A DNA stretch of 64,000 nucleotides from Pelagibacterales bacterium SAG-MED47 (GTDB lineage: Bacteria; Pseudomonadota; Alphaproteobacteria; Pelagibacterales; Pelagibacteraceae). Location: positions 49,279 to 113,278 of the forward strand of contig JACWEO010000003.1 in NCBI GenBank assembly GCA_014653355.1, read 5' to 3'. Positions 1 to 10,245 of this stretch are shown here, piece after piece (the first letter of the stretch is position 1; each line of letters opens with the position of its first letter). The translations under genes were made by a program, and so were the position numbers. The notes below the pieces were generated by a model. The model searched no databases. It was not told the DNA's origin and was given only the letters and a program-made list of their open reading frames with translations.

Positions 1-595
1 TAGATTGTGAATATTCTGAAAAAAAACCTTTAGTTCTACTATAAGTACTAAGCCCTAATTTATCTGTGCAGGTAGAGCATTCAGCGTATTTAAATTCTTT
101 GACATTAAATTTAGACCAGACATTTTTATCAAATAATTGCTTAAAACTATCATTTATAATATGGAACACTTCATGGTGAATTACACGTTCAAAATAATCT
201 TCGTTAAATTTGATATCTATGATTAATGTTTTCATTACATGATTAGGAATTCCAGCAGTATTAATTTTTGATATGGATAAATCCTCACACAGGACTATGT
301 ATTTAAGATTAATTTTTTTAAGAAATTCTTGACTATATCTATTTAAATTTTTTTTTATTATTTTGTATTTTTGATCGAGAATTTTCTTTTCAGAATTATA
401 ACAATTTATATTTTTTTCAATACCAAGAGTAAAAGGTTGTTTGGCATATAAGTATCTAAGTTTGTTTGGAGTTTTAATGTCATAAATTTCTAAATTTGGA
501 ATTTTTATAAGATTGTAAATAGTATCAGCTTGAGTTTGATTAAAAATAAATAAAGATAGTATAATTAATCTAATTAAGCTCATAAATTTACACAT
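1..595 (-). CDS. Secreted putative zinc metallopeptidase, partial at window edge (start 595 or 583)
   Basis: My own minus-strand translation (not in the ORF track): MCKFMSLIRLIILSLFIFNQTQADTIYNL...RVIHHEVFHIINDSF...YAECSTCTDKLGLSTYSRTKGFFSEYSQS; open to the window edge; signal-peptide-like N-terminus and an HExxH (HEVFH) motif. Confidence 0.7.
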   Translation of the reverse strand, partial: MCKFMSLIRLIILSLFIFNQTQADTIYNLIKIPNLEIYDIKTPNKLRYLYAKQPFTLGIEKNINCYNSEKKILDQKYKIIKKNLNRYSQEFLKKINLKYIVLCEDLSISKINTAGIPNHVMKTLIIDIKFNEDYFERVIHHEVFHIINDSFKQLFDKNVWSKFNVKEFKYAECSTCTDKLGLSTYSRTKGFFSEYSQS

Positions 596-636
596 AGAAG
601 ATATTCCAATTTAGATGAATGTGATACAATTTTACT

Positions 637-1596
637 GTGAAAAAAAAAAGAAATAAAGATCCAATCCAACCAGTAAGTGGAACCAAAGTGCCACGGTTTG
701 CTGGTCCTTCAACATTCGCAAGATTACCTGAGCTGAGAGATGTGGAGAGTTGCGATGTTGCAATTGTCGGGATTCCATTTGATGCTGGAACCAGTTACAG
801 ACCAGGTGCAAGATTTGGACCTCAAAGTATTAGACAAGCTTCCAGACACTTAAGAACAAATTACCATCCAAGTTATGATGTTGAACCTTTCAAAGTACAA
901 CAGGTAGCTGATGCAGGAGATATCACTTGCAACCCATTTAATATTGAAGAGGCAATTAAACAGATAGAGGTGGGAGCTGAAGAATTATTGAATAAAGTCG
1001 GGGGAATTATAAGTCTTGGTGGTGACCATACAATTGCATTTCCATTGTTAAAAGCTGTTAATAAAATTAACAATGGTCCAGTAGCTTTAGTGCATTTTGA
1101 TGCTCACCTAGATACTTGGGATACTTATTTTGGTGCACCTTACACTCATGGTACGCCTTTTAGAAGAGCAAGGGAAGAAAATTTATTTTTAGATGATGCT
1201 TCAATGCATGTGGGTATAAGAGGACCTTTGTACAGTAGAGATGATATCAAAAATGATGAAAGTTTTGGATTTAAGATTATTCATTGTGATGAGTTTCAAA
1301 CTCAAGGAACTGATAAAATTGCTGAAAGAATTAAAAAAAGAGTTGGAGATAACCCTTTATATCTATCTATTGATATAGATGTACTTGATCCTGCTTTTGC
1401 CCCTGGAACTGGAACACCAGAAATTGCTGGAATGACTTCAAGAGAAATGGTTAACACTATAAGAGGTTTATCAGGTTTAAATTTAATTTCAGCTGATGTT
1501 GTTGAGGTTTCACCAGCTTATGATCATGCTGAAGTAACCTCTCTTGCTGCAGCAACAATAGTTTATGAATTAACTAATTTGTTTGCAAAAAAATAA
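637..1596 (+). CDS. speB: Ureohydrolase family protein (agmatinase/guanidine-type amidinohydrolase), GTG start
   Basis: Mn-binding motifs GGDHTI, DAHLDT and SIDIDVLDPAFAPGTGTPE are typical of the arginase/agmatinase superfamily. Confidence 0.85.
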   Translation: MKKKRNKDPIQPVSGTKVPRFAGPSTFARLPELRDVESCDVAIVGIPFDAGTSYRPGARFGPQSIRQASRHLRTNYHPSYDVEPFKVQQVADAGDITCNPFNIEEAIKQIEVGAEELLNKVGGIISLGGDHTIAFPLLKAVNKINNGPVALVHFDAHLDTWDTYFGAPYTHGTPFRRAREENLFLDDASMHVGIRGPLYSRDDIKNDESFGFKIIHCDEFQTQGTDKIAERIKKRVGDNPLYLSIDIDVLDPAFAPGTGTPEIAGMTSREMVNTIRGLSGLNLISADVVEVSPAYDHAEVTSLAAATIVYELTNLFAKK

Positions 1597-1616
1597 GGAA
1601 AGGTTAGGAGTCTGCT

Positions 1617-3050
1617 ATGGAAAATAAAAAAAATTTTTATATAGATGGTAAATGGGTAACGGCTGTAAGCAAAGAAGAAATTAAAGTAATCAACCCTGCT
1701 ACAGAAGAAGAATGTGCTGTAATATCATTAGGAAACAAAGAAGATGTTGACTTAGCAGTAAACGCTGCAAAAAAAGCTTATAGTTCATGGGCATTTTCAC
1801 CGAAAGAAGAAAGAATAAGATTATTAGAAAAACTTTACGAGAATTATAAAAAAAGATGGGCAGATATTGCCAATGCAATTACTGTTGAAATGGGTGCACC
1901 AAAAGACTTTGCTACAAAACTTCAAGCTGGAACAGGTGCGGCTCATTTAAAGTCTTTTATTAAGTATTTAAAAAATTTCGAATTTGAAAAACCATTAGGT
2001 GAACATGCTCCAAACCAAAGACTTATCTATGAACCAAAAGGAGTTTGTGCATTAATAACACCTTGGAATTGGCCAATGAACCAAGTTTGCTTAAAAGTTA
2101 TGCCTGCAATTGCTTCTGGATGTACAATGGTTTTAAAACCATCAGAACTTGCGCCATTATCATCAATGATACTTGCTGAATTGATAGATGATACTAAATT
2201 TCCTGCAGGAGTGTTCAATTTAGTTAATGGAGATGGAGCCACAACAGGCGATGCACTAACAAGTCACCCAGATATAAATATGATTTCTTTTACAGGATCA
2301 ACTAGAGCAGGAGCTTTAATTTCTCAGAATGCCGCTAAAGATTTTAAAAGAGTGAGTTTAGAATTAGGAGGCAAAGGTGCAAATATTATTTTTAAGGATG
2401 CTGATCCTGAAGCAATTGAAAGAGGTGCGTTAAGATGTTTTAGAAATTCAGGTCAATCATGTAATGCCCCTACAAGAATGCTAGTAGAGAAATCTATGTA
2501 TAGTGATGCAATAGAAAGATTGAAAAAATATACAGAAAATTTTGAGGTGGGTGACCCTAAAAAAGAAGGAGAGCATATAGGCCCAGTGATTTCTGAAACT
2601 CAATATAATAAAATTCAAACATTAATCAAAAAGGGAATTGATGAAGGTGCTAAATTAGTTGCAGGTGGACCAGGTAAACCACCAGGACTAGACAAAGGCT
2701 ATTTTGTGAAACCTACTGTATTTGCAGATGTAAATAATAATATGGAAGTTGCAAGAACAGAAATTTTTGGACCAGTATTATCAGTAATTCCATTTGAAAC
2801 TGAAGAAGAAGCAATTGAAATTGCCAATGACACACCTTATGGGTTAACAAATTATATTCAAACTAAAGATTCGGAAAAAGTAAAAAGAGTTGCGAGAAAG
2901 CTGAGATCTGGAATGGTTGATGTAAATGGGGCTGGTATTGCTGTTGATGCTCCATTTGGAGGGTTTAAACATTCAGGAATAGGTAGAGAAGCTGGTGAAC
3001 ATGGCCTTGAAGAATTTTTGGAAGTAAAATCTGTGGGTGGCTGGAGTTAA
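1617..3050 (+). CDS. NAD(P)-dependent aldehyde dehydrogenase
   Basis: ALDH motifs TPWNWPMNQ, FTGSTRAG, LELGGKGANIIF, and active-site Cys in GQSCNAPTR. Confidence 0.92.
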   Translation: MENKKNFYIDGKWVTAVSKEEIKVINPATEEECAVISLGNKEDVDLAVNAAKKAYSSWAFSPKEERIRLLEKLYENYKKRWADIANAITVEMGAPKDFATKLQAGTGAAHLKSFIKYLKNFEFEKPLGEHAPNQRLIYEPKGVCALITPWNWPMNQVCLKVMPAIASGCTMVLKPSELAPLSSMILAELIDDTKFPAGVFNLVNGDGATTGDALTSHPDINMISFTGSTRAGALISQNAAKDFKRVSLELGGKGANIIFKDADPEAIERGALRCFRNSGQSCNAPTRMLVEKSMYSDAIERLKKYTENFEVGDPKKEGEHIGPVISETQYNKIQTLIKKGIDEGAKLVAGGPGKPPGLDKGYFVKPTVFADVNNNMEVARTEIFGPVLSVIPFETEEEAIEIANDTPYGLTNYIQTKDSEKVKRVARKLRSGMVDVNGAGIAVDAPFGGFKHSGIGREAGEHGLEEFLEVKSVGGWS

Positions 3051-4237
3051 TTTAGAAGAGATTGTTTTTTTAAACCATCTAAAAACTTTAAACACTTTTT
3101 TAATTCATCAAGTTCAATAAATTCATCTACTTTGTGAGCTTGTTCAATTGAGCCTGGACCACATACAACTGTACTCATACCAATTTCTTGAAATAATCCT
3201 GCCTCCGTTCCAAAAGACACAACTTCTCTTGAATTGTCACCAGTCAAACTTGAGACTAACTCACAGGCCTCAGATTTTTCAACTCGATCGAATCCTGTTA
3301 CTTCACCTATTATTTCTTTTCTAATATTTGATTTAGCAAAAACTTTTTTCATTTCTGGCAAAAGAACTTCATTTGCGTATTCATCAATTTTTTTATTTAA
3401 AAAGACACCATCCTCTTTAACAACTGGCCTCGTTTCCCAATTAATATGACACTTATCGGCTATAACATTATGTGCAATACCCCCAAATATTCCTCCTACT
3501 TGTAAAGTTGAAAAAGGAGGATCAAATATAGAATCTTTGGGTGCTCTTTTTTTAAGTTCACTCCTTAATTCAATTAATTTCGACGCATATCTCGCTGCAA
3601 ACTCGACTGCACTTACACCTTTATGTGGAGCAGAGCTATGTCCTGCTAATCCTTCAAAATAAGTCGTATATTCATAACAACCTTTGTGAGCATCTATGAT
3701 TTTCATTTTAGTAGGTTCACCAATAATACAAATTCCATCTTGTATACTTCTTTTTTGAAGTTCTTTGATTAAAATAGGAGCTCCTATGCATGCTGTCTCC
3801 TCATCAAAGGTAAACGAAAAATGAATATCTCTATTTAGTTTTATTTTTGCATAAATTGGAGCGAAAGCTAAAGTACATGCTATGAAACCTTTCATATCGC
3901 AAGAACCTCTACCGTAAAGTTTATCACCTTTAATTGTCGCTTTAAAAGGATCGGTAGTCCAACTTTTAGAAACAGGCACTGTATCAGTGTGACCAGATAA
4001 AATTATTGGTTTAATACCATTAGATTTTTTTGCCCTGATAGTTGCAAAAAGATTTACCCTTTTTTTTTTATTATCAAATGTCTTAAAAGATGTTGCTCCA
4101 ATTTTCTTTAATAAATTTTCACAATAATTAATCAACTCACTATTATCTTCTCCAGAAATAGTCCTAAAACCTATTAGATCTGATAAAATTTTAACTGAAT
4201 TATTGTATAATTCTTCTAAATTAATTTCTGTACTCAT
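3047..4237 (-). CDS. argE: Acetylornithine deacetylase / M20 peptidase family
   Basis: M20 motifs LSGHTDTVPV, YGRGSCDMKGF, DEETACIGA, GTEAGLFQE. Confidence 0.87.
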   Translation of the reverse strand: MSTEINLEELYNNSVKILSDLIGFRTISGEDNSELINYCENLLKKIGATSFKTFDNKKKRVNLFATIRAKKSNGIKPIILSGHTDTVPVSKSWTTDPFKATIKGDKLYGRGSCDMKGFIACTLAFAPIYAKIKLNRDIHFSFTFDEETACIGAPILIKELQKRSIQDGICIIGEPTKMKIIDAHKGCYEYTTYFEGLAGHSSAPHKGVSAVEFAARYASKLIELRSELKKRAPKDSIFDPPFSTLQVGGIFGGIAHNVIADKCHINWETRPVVKEDGVFLNKKIDEYANEVLLPEMKKVFAKSNIRKEIIGEVTGFDRVEKSEACELVSSLTGDNSREVVSFGTEAGLFQEIGMSTVVCGPGSIEQAHKVDEFIELDELKKCLKFLDGLKKQSLLN

Positions 4238-4266
4238 AACTAATAATTAATATAAATATTGCATTT

Positions 4267-4608
4267 ATGAAAGAAGAAATAACGTACGATATTTTTGATA
4301 AAATTGACATGAGGGTTGGGACAGTAATTTCAGTTAAAAAAAATGAAAAAGCTAGAAAACCCTCATTAGTTGTTCAAGTAGATTTTGGAAAAGAAATTGG
4401 CATCAAACAATCCTCAGCTCAGATCACTCATTTTTATAATGAAGAAAACTTAAAAGGTAAACAAGTTGTGGGTGTTTGTAATTTTGCAGAAAAAAATATA
4501 GCTGGAATTGTTTCGCAAGTTTTAATTTTAGGTTCTATTGATAAAGAAGGTAAAGTAATCTTAATTCATCCATCTCAAGAAACTGAAAATGGGCTGCCAA
4601 TAGCATAA
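4267..4608 (+). CDS. csaA: tRNA-binding-domain protein, CsaA-like chaperone
   Basis: EMAP-II-like tRNA-binding fold: FDKIDMRVGTV..., SSAQITHFY, VVGVCNF. Confidence 0.8.
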   Translation: MKEEITYDIFDKIDMRVGTVISVKKNEKARKPSLVVQVDFGKEIGIKQSSAQITHFYNEENLKGKQVVGVCNFAEKNIAGIVSQVLILGSIDKEGKVILIHPSQETENGLPIA

Positions 4609-4610
4609 AT

Positions 4611-5201
4611 ATGCATCCTGAAATATTATCGATTGCATTATTTTGGTTTGTGACAGCTTATACTCCTGGACCAAATAATGTTGTTGCTTCATATTCAGGT
4701 TTTAACTTTGGAATTTATAAAACTATCCCTCATATTCTTGGAGTGACCTTAGGTTTTACTTCATTAGTTTTTTTTTTAGCTATTGGTCTGACAAATATAT
4801 TTAGATTATTTCCAATTTTACAAATTATAATTAAATATTTAGGAACTTTATTTTTGATCTATTTAGCTATTAAAATTGCATTATCCACGATATCAAAAGA
4901 TAACAAAAAAAAAAATCCTGTTAGATTTATCGAAACATTTTTATTTCAATTTTTAAATCCTAAAGGTGTAATGGTCGCAGTTATAGTTGTATCTACTTAT
5001 GTAGAGTTAGGAGAAAATTATCTTAATTATGCAACTCAAGTTATCTTTACTGCTTTTATTTTTTCTTTCACCAGTATTATTTTATGGACCTTTTTGGGTA
5101 AATTTTTAAGGAAATTTGCGACAAATGATAAATTTATTAAATTCTTTAATTATGCTATGTCTGTACTTCTTCTTTTGAGCATAATTACATTTTATATATA
5201 A
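4611..5201 (+). CDS. LysE/RhtB family translocator
   Basis: N-terminal TPGPNNV motif and about 6 TM helices. Confidence 0.85.
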   Translation: MHPEILSIALFWFVTAYTPGPNNVVASYSGFNFGIYKTIPHILGVTLGFTSLVFFLAIGLTNIFRLFPILQIIIKYLGTLFLIYLAIKIALSTISKDNKKKNPVRFIETFLFQFLNPKGVMVAVIVVSTYVELGENYLNYATQVIFTAFIFSFTSIILWTFLGKFLRKFATNDKFIKFFNYAMSVLLLLSIITFYI

Positions 5202-5204
5202 ACT

Positions 5205-7874
5205 ATGAAACCAGGTAAAAAAAATTCTTATAACTGTTTGACGGAAATTAAAATTGGAGGAAAGGACTATAAATTTTATTCTATTCCTAAAGCGGAAGTA
5301 AATGGTTTGCAAGGAGTATCAAAATTACCTAAGTCACTCAAAGTATTACTTGAAAATCTTCTTAGATATGAAGATGATTTGTCTGTTACAAAAAATCAAA
5401 TTAAAGCAGTCAAAGATTGGCTCATAAATAAAAAATCAAAAACTGAAATTGCATATAGACCTGCAAGAGTTTTGCTTCAAGATTATACAGGAATACCAGC
5501 TGTGGCAGATTTAGCAGCAATGAGAGAAGCTGTTAAAAAAAAAAATAAAGATCCTAATACAATAAATCCTCTTTCTAAAGTTGATCTAGTAATTGATCAT
5601 TCGGTTCAAGTAGATCAATCTGCAAAACCAGATTCATTTGAAAAAAATGTTGAAATTGAATTTAATAGAAATAGTGAGAGATATTCATTTTTAAAGTGGG
5701 GTCAACAAGCATTTAATAATTTTAGAATAGTCCCTCCTGGAACAGGAATATGTCATCAAGTTAATTTAGAATACCTCTCAAAAGTTGTTTGGTCCTCAGA
5801 ATTTGAAAATCAAAATTATTTATTCCCTGATACTTTGGTAGGTACTGATAGCCACACAACAATGGTAAATGGTTTATCTGTTTTAGGGTGGGGTGTTGGG
5901 GGAATAGAAGCAGAAGCTGGAATGCTTGGACAACCAATATCAATGTTAATTCCAGAAGTTGTTGGTTTTGAGATTAAAAATAAAATGCCCGAAGGAACTA
6001 CAGCCACAGATTTAGTTTTAACTATAGTTAAAATGTTAAGAGATAAAGGTGTTGTTGGAAAATTTGTAGAATTTTATGGTGATGGTTTAAAAAATTTGAC
6101 ATTAGCAGATAGAGCAACAATTGCTAATATGGCTCCTGAATACGGTGCTACATGTGGTTTTTTTCCGATCGATGAAGAGACTTTAAAATACCTTAAATTT
6201 TCTGGAAGAGATCAATCTGAAGTTAAAATAGTTGAAGAATATGCAAAGATACAAGGATTGTGGGCAAGTAGTGATATTGAATTTACTGATACACTTAAAT
6301 TAGATATGTCCTCAGTTGTCCCAACAATCTCAGGGCCAAAGAGACCACAAGATAAAGTTTTACTTACTGAAGCTTCATATAAATTTAAAAAAAGTTTTGA
6401 AGAAATAACTAATAAAAAAAATTTTTCTATTTCTAAGGTTTTAGGTACAGATTTCGAAATTAAAGATGGATCTATTTTAATTGCCGCAATTACATCCTGT
6501 ACAAACACTTCAAATCCAAATGTACTAATAGCAGCTGGTTTACTAGCTAAAAAAGCTGTAGAACTTGGTCTTAATGTAAAACCTTGGGTAAAAACTTCTT
6601 TAGCTCCGGGATCTCAAGTGGTGACAGATTATTTAGCCAAAGCAGGCTTAAACATATATCTAGATAAATTAGGTTTCAATTTAGTTGGTTATGGTTGTAC
6701 TACATGTATTGGAAACTCAGGTCCATTAGCAGATAATATAGTTGAAGCAATTCAAAAGGAAAATATTTACGCAGTTTCTATTCTATCTGGTAATAGAAAT
6801 TTTGAAGGAAGAATTTCTCCACATATAAAAGCAAATTATTTATCTTCTCCTCCTTTAGTCGTTGCTTATGCATTGGCAGGGCATATGGGATTTGATTTAT
6901 ACAAAGATCCTTTAGGAAAAGATAAAAATGGAAATCATATTTTTATGAGGGATATTTGGCCATCTAATAAGGAGATAGAGGAAACTTTAAAATCATCTTT
7001 AAATGCTGAAATGTTTGTTAAAAGATATTCAAATGTTTCTGAAGGTCCAACACAATGGCAAAAAATTAAAACCGAAAAATCAAGTATTTATAATTGGGAG
7101 GAGAACTCTACTTATGTTAAAAAACCTCCTTTTTTTGATAATCTTTCTGATGAACCTGAGGGCTTCAAAGAGATAATTGATGCTAGACCATTATTAATTT
7201 TAGGAGATATGGTCACAACAGATCACATTTCTCCAGCAGGAAGTATTCAAAAAGAGAGTCCTACTGGTGATTATTTTATGAAGAATCAAATCTTGCCAAA
7301 AGATTATAACTCCTATGGGTCAAGACGAGGAAATCATGAAGTTATGATGAGAGGTACCTTTGCTAACATCAGAATTAAAAACGAAATGGTACAAGGAAAA
7401 GAAGGAGGTTTTACAAAATTATATCCTGAAGAAAAGATAATGCCAATTTTTGATGCTGTTGTTGAATACAAAAAAAGAGGCACAGACTTAGTAGTGTTTG
7501 GTGGAAAAGAATATGGAACTGGTTCTTCAAGGGATTGGGCTGCTAAAGGAACGAAGTTATTAGGTATTAAAGTTGTTATTGCAGAAAGTTTTGAGAGGAT
7601 ACATAGATCAAACTTGATAGGTATGGGAGTTTTACCTTTACAATTTATTAATGGAATTAATAGAATTAATTTAAGTTTGAAGGGTTCAGAACTAATAAGT
7701 TTAAAAGAAATTGAGAAAGGAATCAGTCCTTCAGATAAAGTCTATATTGAAATAAAATATATTTCTGGTGAGATTAAAAAAATTGAAACATTATGCAGAA
7801 TAGACACTAAGAATGAACTTGAATATTATAAAAATGGAGGGATACTCCAGTATGTTTTAAGAAATATGATTTAA
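5205..7874 (+). CDS. acnA: Aconitate hydratase (AcnA type)
   Basis: 889 aa; motifs GTDSHTTMVNGL, SCTNTSNP, GCTTCIGNSGPL, GSSRDWAAKG. Confidence 0.96.
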   Translation: MKPGKKNSYNCLTEIKIGGKDYKFYSIPKAEVNGLQGVSKLPKSLKVLLENLLRYEDDLSVTKNQIKAVKDWLINKKSKTEIAYRPARVLLQDYTGIPAVADLAAMREAVKKKNKDPNTINPLSKVDLVIDHSVQVDQSAKPDSFEKNVEIEFNRNSERYSFLKWGQQAFNNFRIVPPGTGICHQVNLEYLSKVVWSSEFENQNYLFPDTLVGTDSHTTMVNGLSVLGWGVGGIEAEAGMLGQPISMLIPEVVGFEIKNKMPEGTTATDLVLTIVKMLRDKGVVGKFVEFYGDGLKNLTLADRATIANMAPEYGATCGFFPIDEETLKYLKFSGRDQSEVKIVEEYAKIQGLWASSDIEFTDTLKLDMSSVVPTISGPKRPQDKVLLTEASYKFKKSFEEITNKKNFSISKVLGTDFEIKDGSILIAAITSCTNTSNPNVLIAAGLLAKKAVELGLNVKPWVKTSLAPGSQVVTDYLAKAGLNIYLDKLGFNLVGYGCTTCIGNSGPLADNIVEAIQKENIYAVSILSGNRNFEGRISPHIKANYLSSPPLVVAYALAGHMGFDLYKDPLGKDKNGNHIFMRDIWPSNKEIEETLKSSLNAEMFVKRYSNVSEGPTQWQKIKTEKSSIYNWEENSTYVKKPPFFDNLSDEPEGFKEIIDARPLLILGDMVTTDHISPAGSIQKESPTGDYFMKNQILPKDYNSYGSRRGNHEVMMRGTFANIRIKNEMVQGKEGGFTKLYPEEKIMPIFDAVVEYKKRGTDLVVFGGKEYGTGSSRDWAAKGTKLLGIKVVIAESFERIHRSNLIGMGVLPLQFINGINRINLSLKGSELISLKEIEKGISPSDKVYIEIKYISGEIKKIETLCRIDTKNELEYYKNGGILQYVLRNMI

Positions 7875-7876
7875 TC

Positions 7877-8521
7877 ATGGATGAAGATTTAGCAATTATT
7901 AATACAAATACTAGAAATGAAAAAATTAAAAAATTTTTTTTGAAATATAAAAAAATTTTTACTATTTTTATCACAGTATCTATTGTTTCTTTAATAAGCT
8001 TTTTTTTGTATACAGAATTTAAAAAAAGAGAAAAAATAAAAATTTCAAACCTATTCAACTCTACAATAATTAATTATTCTAAGATTAACAAAATTCAAAC
8101 AACAAAAAATTTGATAAACATCATAAACAAAAAAGACCCAACCTACTCAACTTTGTCTTTATATTTTGTTATTGATAACAAGTTAATTGAAGAAAAAAAA
8201 AGAATAAATTTATTATTTGATATTTTAATTAATAGTACTCCATTAGAGAGTGAGATTAAAAATCTTGTAATTTATAAAAAAGCACTTTTTAATGTTGATA
8301 ATATTGAAGAGAATGAATTATTAAAAACTCTTAAACCTATAACAAATTCAGAAAGTATTTGGAAGCCCCATGCTTTGTATCTGATAGCTGAATATTTTTA
8401 TTTTAAAGATGAGAAACAAAAATCAAAAGATTTTTTTAATCAAATAATAAATTCAAACAATGCAAACTCCGATATTTTACAAAAAGCTCAAAAAAGACTT
8501 AGTCGAGATTTAAGTGATTAA
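7877..8521 (+). CDS. Tetratricopeptide-like membrane protein (YfgM-like)
   Basis: Single N-terminal TM and YfgM-like length; immediately upstream of a BamB-like lipoprotein gene with 8-nt overlap. Confidence 0.55.
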   Translation: MDEDLAIINTNTRNEKIKKFFLKYKKIFTIFITVSIVSLISFFLYTEFKKREKIKISNLFNSTIINYSKINKIQTTKNLINIINKKDPTYSTLSLYFVIDNKLIEEKKRINLLFDILINSTPLESEIKNLVIYKKALFNVDNIEENELLKTLKPITNSESIWKPHALYLIAEYFYFKDEKQKSKDFFNQIINSNNANSDILQKAQKRLSRDLSD

Positions 8522-9815
8522 AGTTTTAAACTCTTTATTTTTATTAATATTTCTTTCTTCGTGTTCATTTCATGATAGTAGAGGTTTTTGGAGTAAAGAA
8601 AAAAAACTCAGTAAAAATGAGATAAAATTTACACCTGTTTTTAAATCTGAAGAAATTATTTCTAAAGAATTTAATTCAAATCTAAATTTGTCTTTAAAAA
8701 AAAATGAATTAAAATTAGATAAAAACTCATATTATAATAATAATGATGGTTTAAATTTTTTTAATGGTAATCTAAAAAAAATCAAAAAGTATTCTTTTTC
8801 TAAAATTAAAAATTTTTATAGATTTGAACCTAACTTAATTTTTCATAATAAAAAAATTATTTTTTTTGATAATAAAGGTTCAATTATTAGTTTTAATGAA
8901 AACTCAAAATTAGTTTGGAAAATAAACAATTATTCAAAAGAGGAACAAAAAATTGGACCACTAATTACAATGTCACAAAAAGATAATTTGATTATTGCTG
9001 CGGATAATCTTGGAAATTTTTATGCTTTAAATTTTTCAAATGGTAAAATTTTGTGGTCTAAAAAAAATGACTCCTCTTTTAACTCACAAATAAAAATATT
9101 TGAAAATTTTTTTTTCATTTTAGATGTAAATAATAACTTAAATTGTTTTTCTATAAAAGATGGAAATAAACTATGGTCTTATGCTACAGAAAAATCATTT
9201 GTTAATTCATATAAGAAATCTTCTATAATTATAAAAAACGAAAAAATATTTTTTACAAATTCATTAGGAGATTTAACGGCGCTAGATATTAATGAGGGTA
9301 AAATATTATGGCAATATTCAACTCTTAATTCAGATATTTTTGCAAATGTAATGAATTTAAACACTTCAAATTTAATAGAAAATGAGAATTCGATCTATTT
9401 TTCAAATAATTTAGGCAACTTTTATTCAATAGATACTAGAAGTGGGTCAATTAATTGGATACAAAAAATAAGCTCTAGCATCAAACCTGTTGTTGTTAAG
9501 AATCTGATTTTTACAATTTCAGAGGATGGATTTTTGTTTGTAATAGAAAAAAAAACAGGAAGTATTATAAGAATTACAAATCTTTCCTATAAATCGAAAT
9601 TTAAAAGTTTGAATTTTATTGAAACAACTGGATTTACACTAAATCATACAGATCTATTTGTATCTACAAAGAGTGGTGACTTAATAGTTGTAAATATTAG
9701 GACTGGAAAAATATCCAATGTTCTTAAAATCGATAGAGGAAAAATATCCAGAAGTTTTGTTTTTAAACAAAACATGTACTTGATAAGAGATAATTCTATA
9801 ATTAAAATAAACTAG
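8514..9815 (+). CDS. bamB: PQQ-like beta-propeller lipoprotein, BamB-like (GTG start)
   Basis: Lipobox-like LIFLSSCS; repeats such as FYALNFSNGKILW, LTALDINEGKILW, FYSIDTRSGSINW. Confidence 0.75.
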   Translation: MIKVLNSLFLLIFLSSCSFHDSRGFWSKEKKLSKNEIKFTPVFKSEEIISKEFNSNLNLSLKKNELKLDKNSYYNNNDGLNFFNGNLKKIKKYSFSKIKNFYRFEPNLIFHNKKIIFFDNKGSIISFNENSKLVWKINNYSKEEQKIGPLITMSQKDNLIIAADNLGNFYALNFSNGKILWSKKNDSSFNSQIKIFENFFFILDVNNNLNCFSIKDGNKLWSYATEKSFVNSYKKSSIIIKNEKIFFTNSLGDLTALDINEGKILWQYSTLNSDIFANVMNLNTSNLIENENSIYFSNNLGNFYSIDTRSGSINWIQKISSSIKPVVVKNLIFTISEDGFLFVIEKKTGSIIRITNLSYKSKFKSLNFIETTGFTLNHTDLFVSTKSGDLIVVNIRTGKISNVLKIDRGKISRSFVFKQNMYLIRDNSIIKIN

Positions 9816-9816
9816 A

Positions 9817-10245
9817 ATGTTACTTAAAATACTTGAAAAATTGGGAAGAAAAAAAGTTGTTCTTGATAGAGGAAAATCCCATCAAAAATATAATCAGGCT
9901 AAACCATGGATGAATAGGTACTATGTTCTTTTAAGACACCGACCCAAATGGTTTCCATTCAATATCCTAATACATGAAATGTTAGCTGATGATCATGGTG
10001 ATGGTGTTCATAATCATACCTTTCCTTATATAACAATAATACTAAGAGGTGGTTACTGGGAAACTTTAAGCACAGGTAAATTTTGGCGACCTCCAGGCTA
10101 TATAGGTTTTAGGTCTGCAAATAACTTACATCGAGTTGATCTTGAGCCAGGAACAAAACCTCTCACGATATTCATTTCAGGACCCTTTGGCCTTAGAAAA
10201 GGCCCAAGATCAGAATATGGAATTGATTTTAAAACCAAAAAATGA
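9817..10245 (+). CDS. Cupin-like protein of unknown function
   Basis: Small double-stranded beta-helix-like sequence with HGDGVHNHTFPYITIILRGGYWE and a distal H in NNLHRVDL. Confidence 0.55.
   Translation: MLLKILEKLGRKKVVLDRGKSHQKYNQAKPWMNRYYVLLRHRPKWFPFNILIHEMLADDHGDGVHNHTFPYITIILRGGYWETLSTGKFWRPPGYIGFRSANNLHRVDLEPGTKPLTIFISGPFGLRKGPRSEYGIDFKTKK

Noticed and set aside
873-1073. Antisense ORFs such as 873-1073, 2027-2242, 3234-3449, 5761-6007, 6212-6508, 15760-16227, 19187-19462, 21380-21655, 46205-46435, 51572-52187, 61165-61476
   Set aside because: Each lies within a convincing conserved gene on the other strand and shows no family motif.
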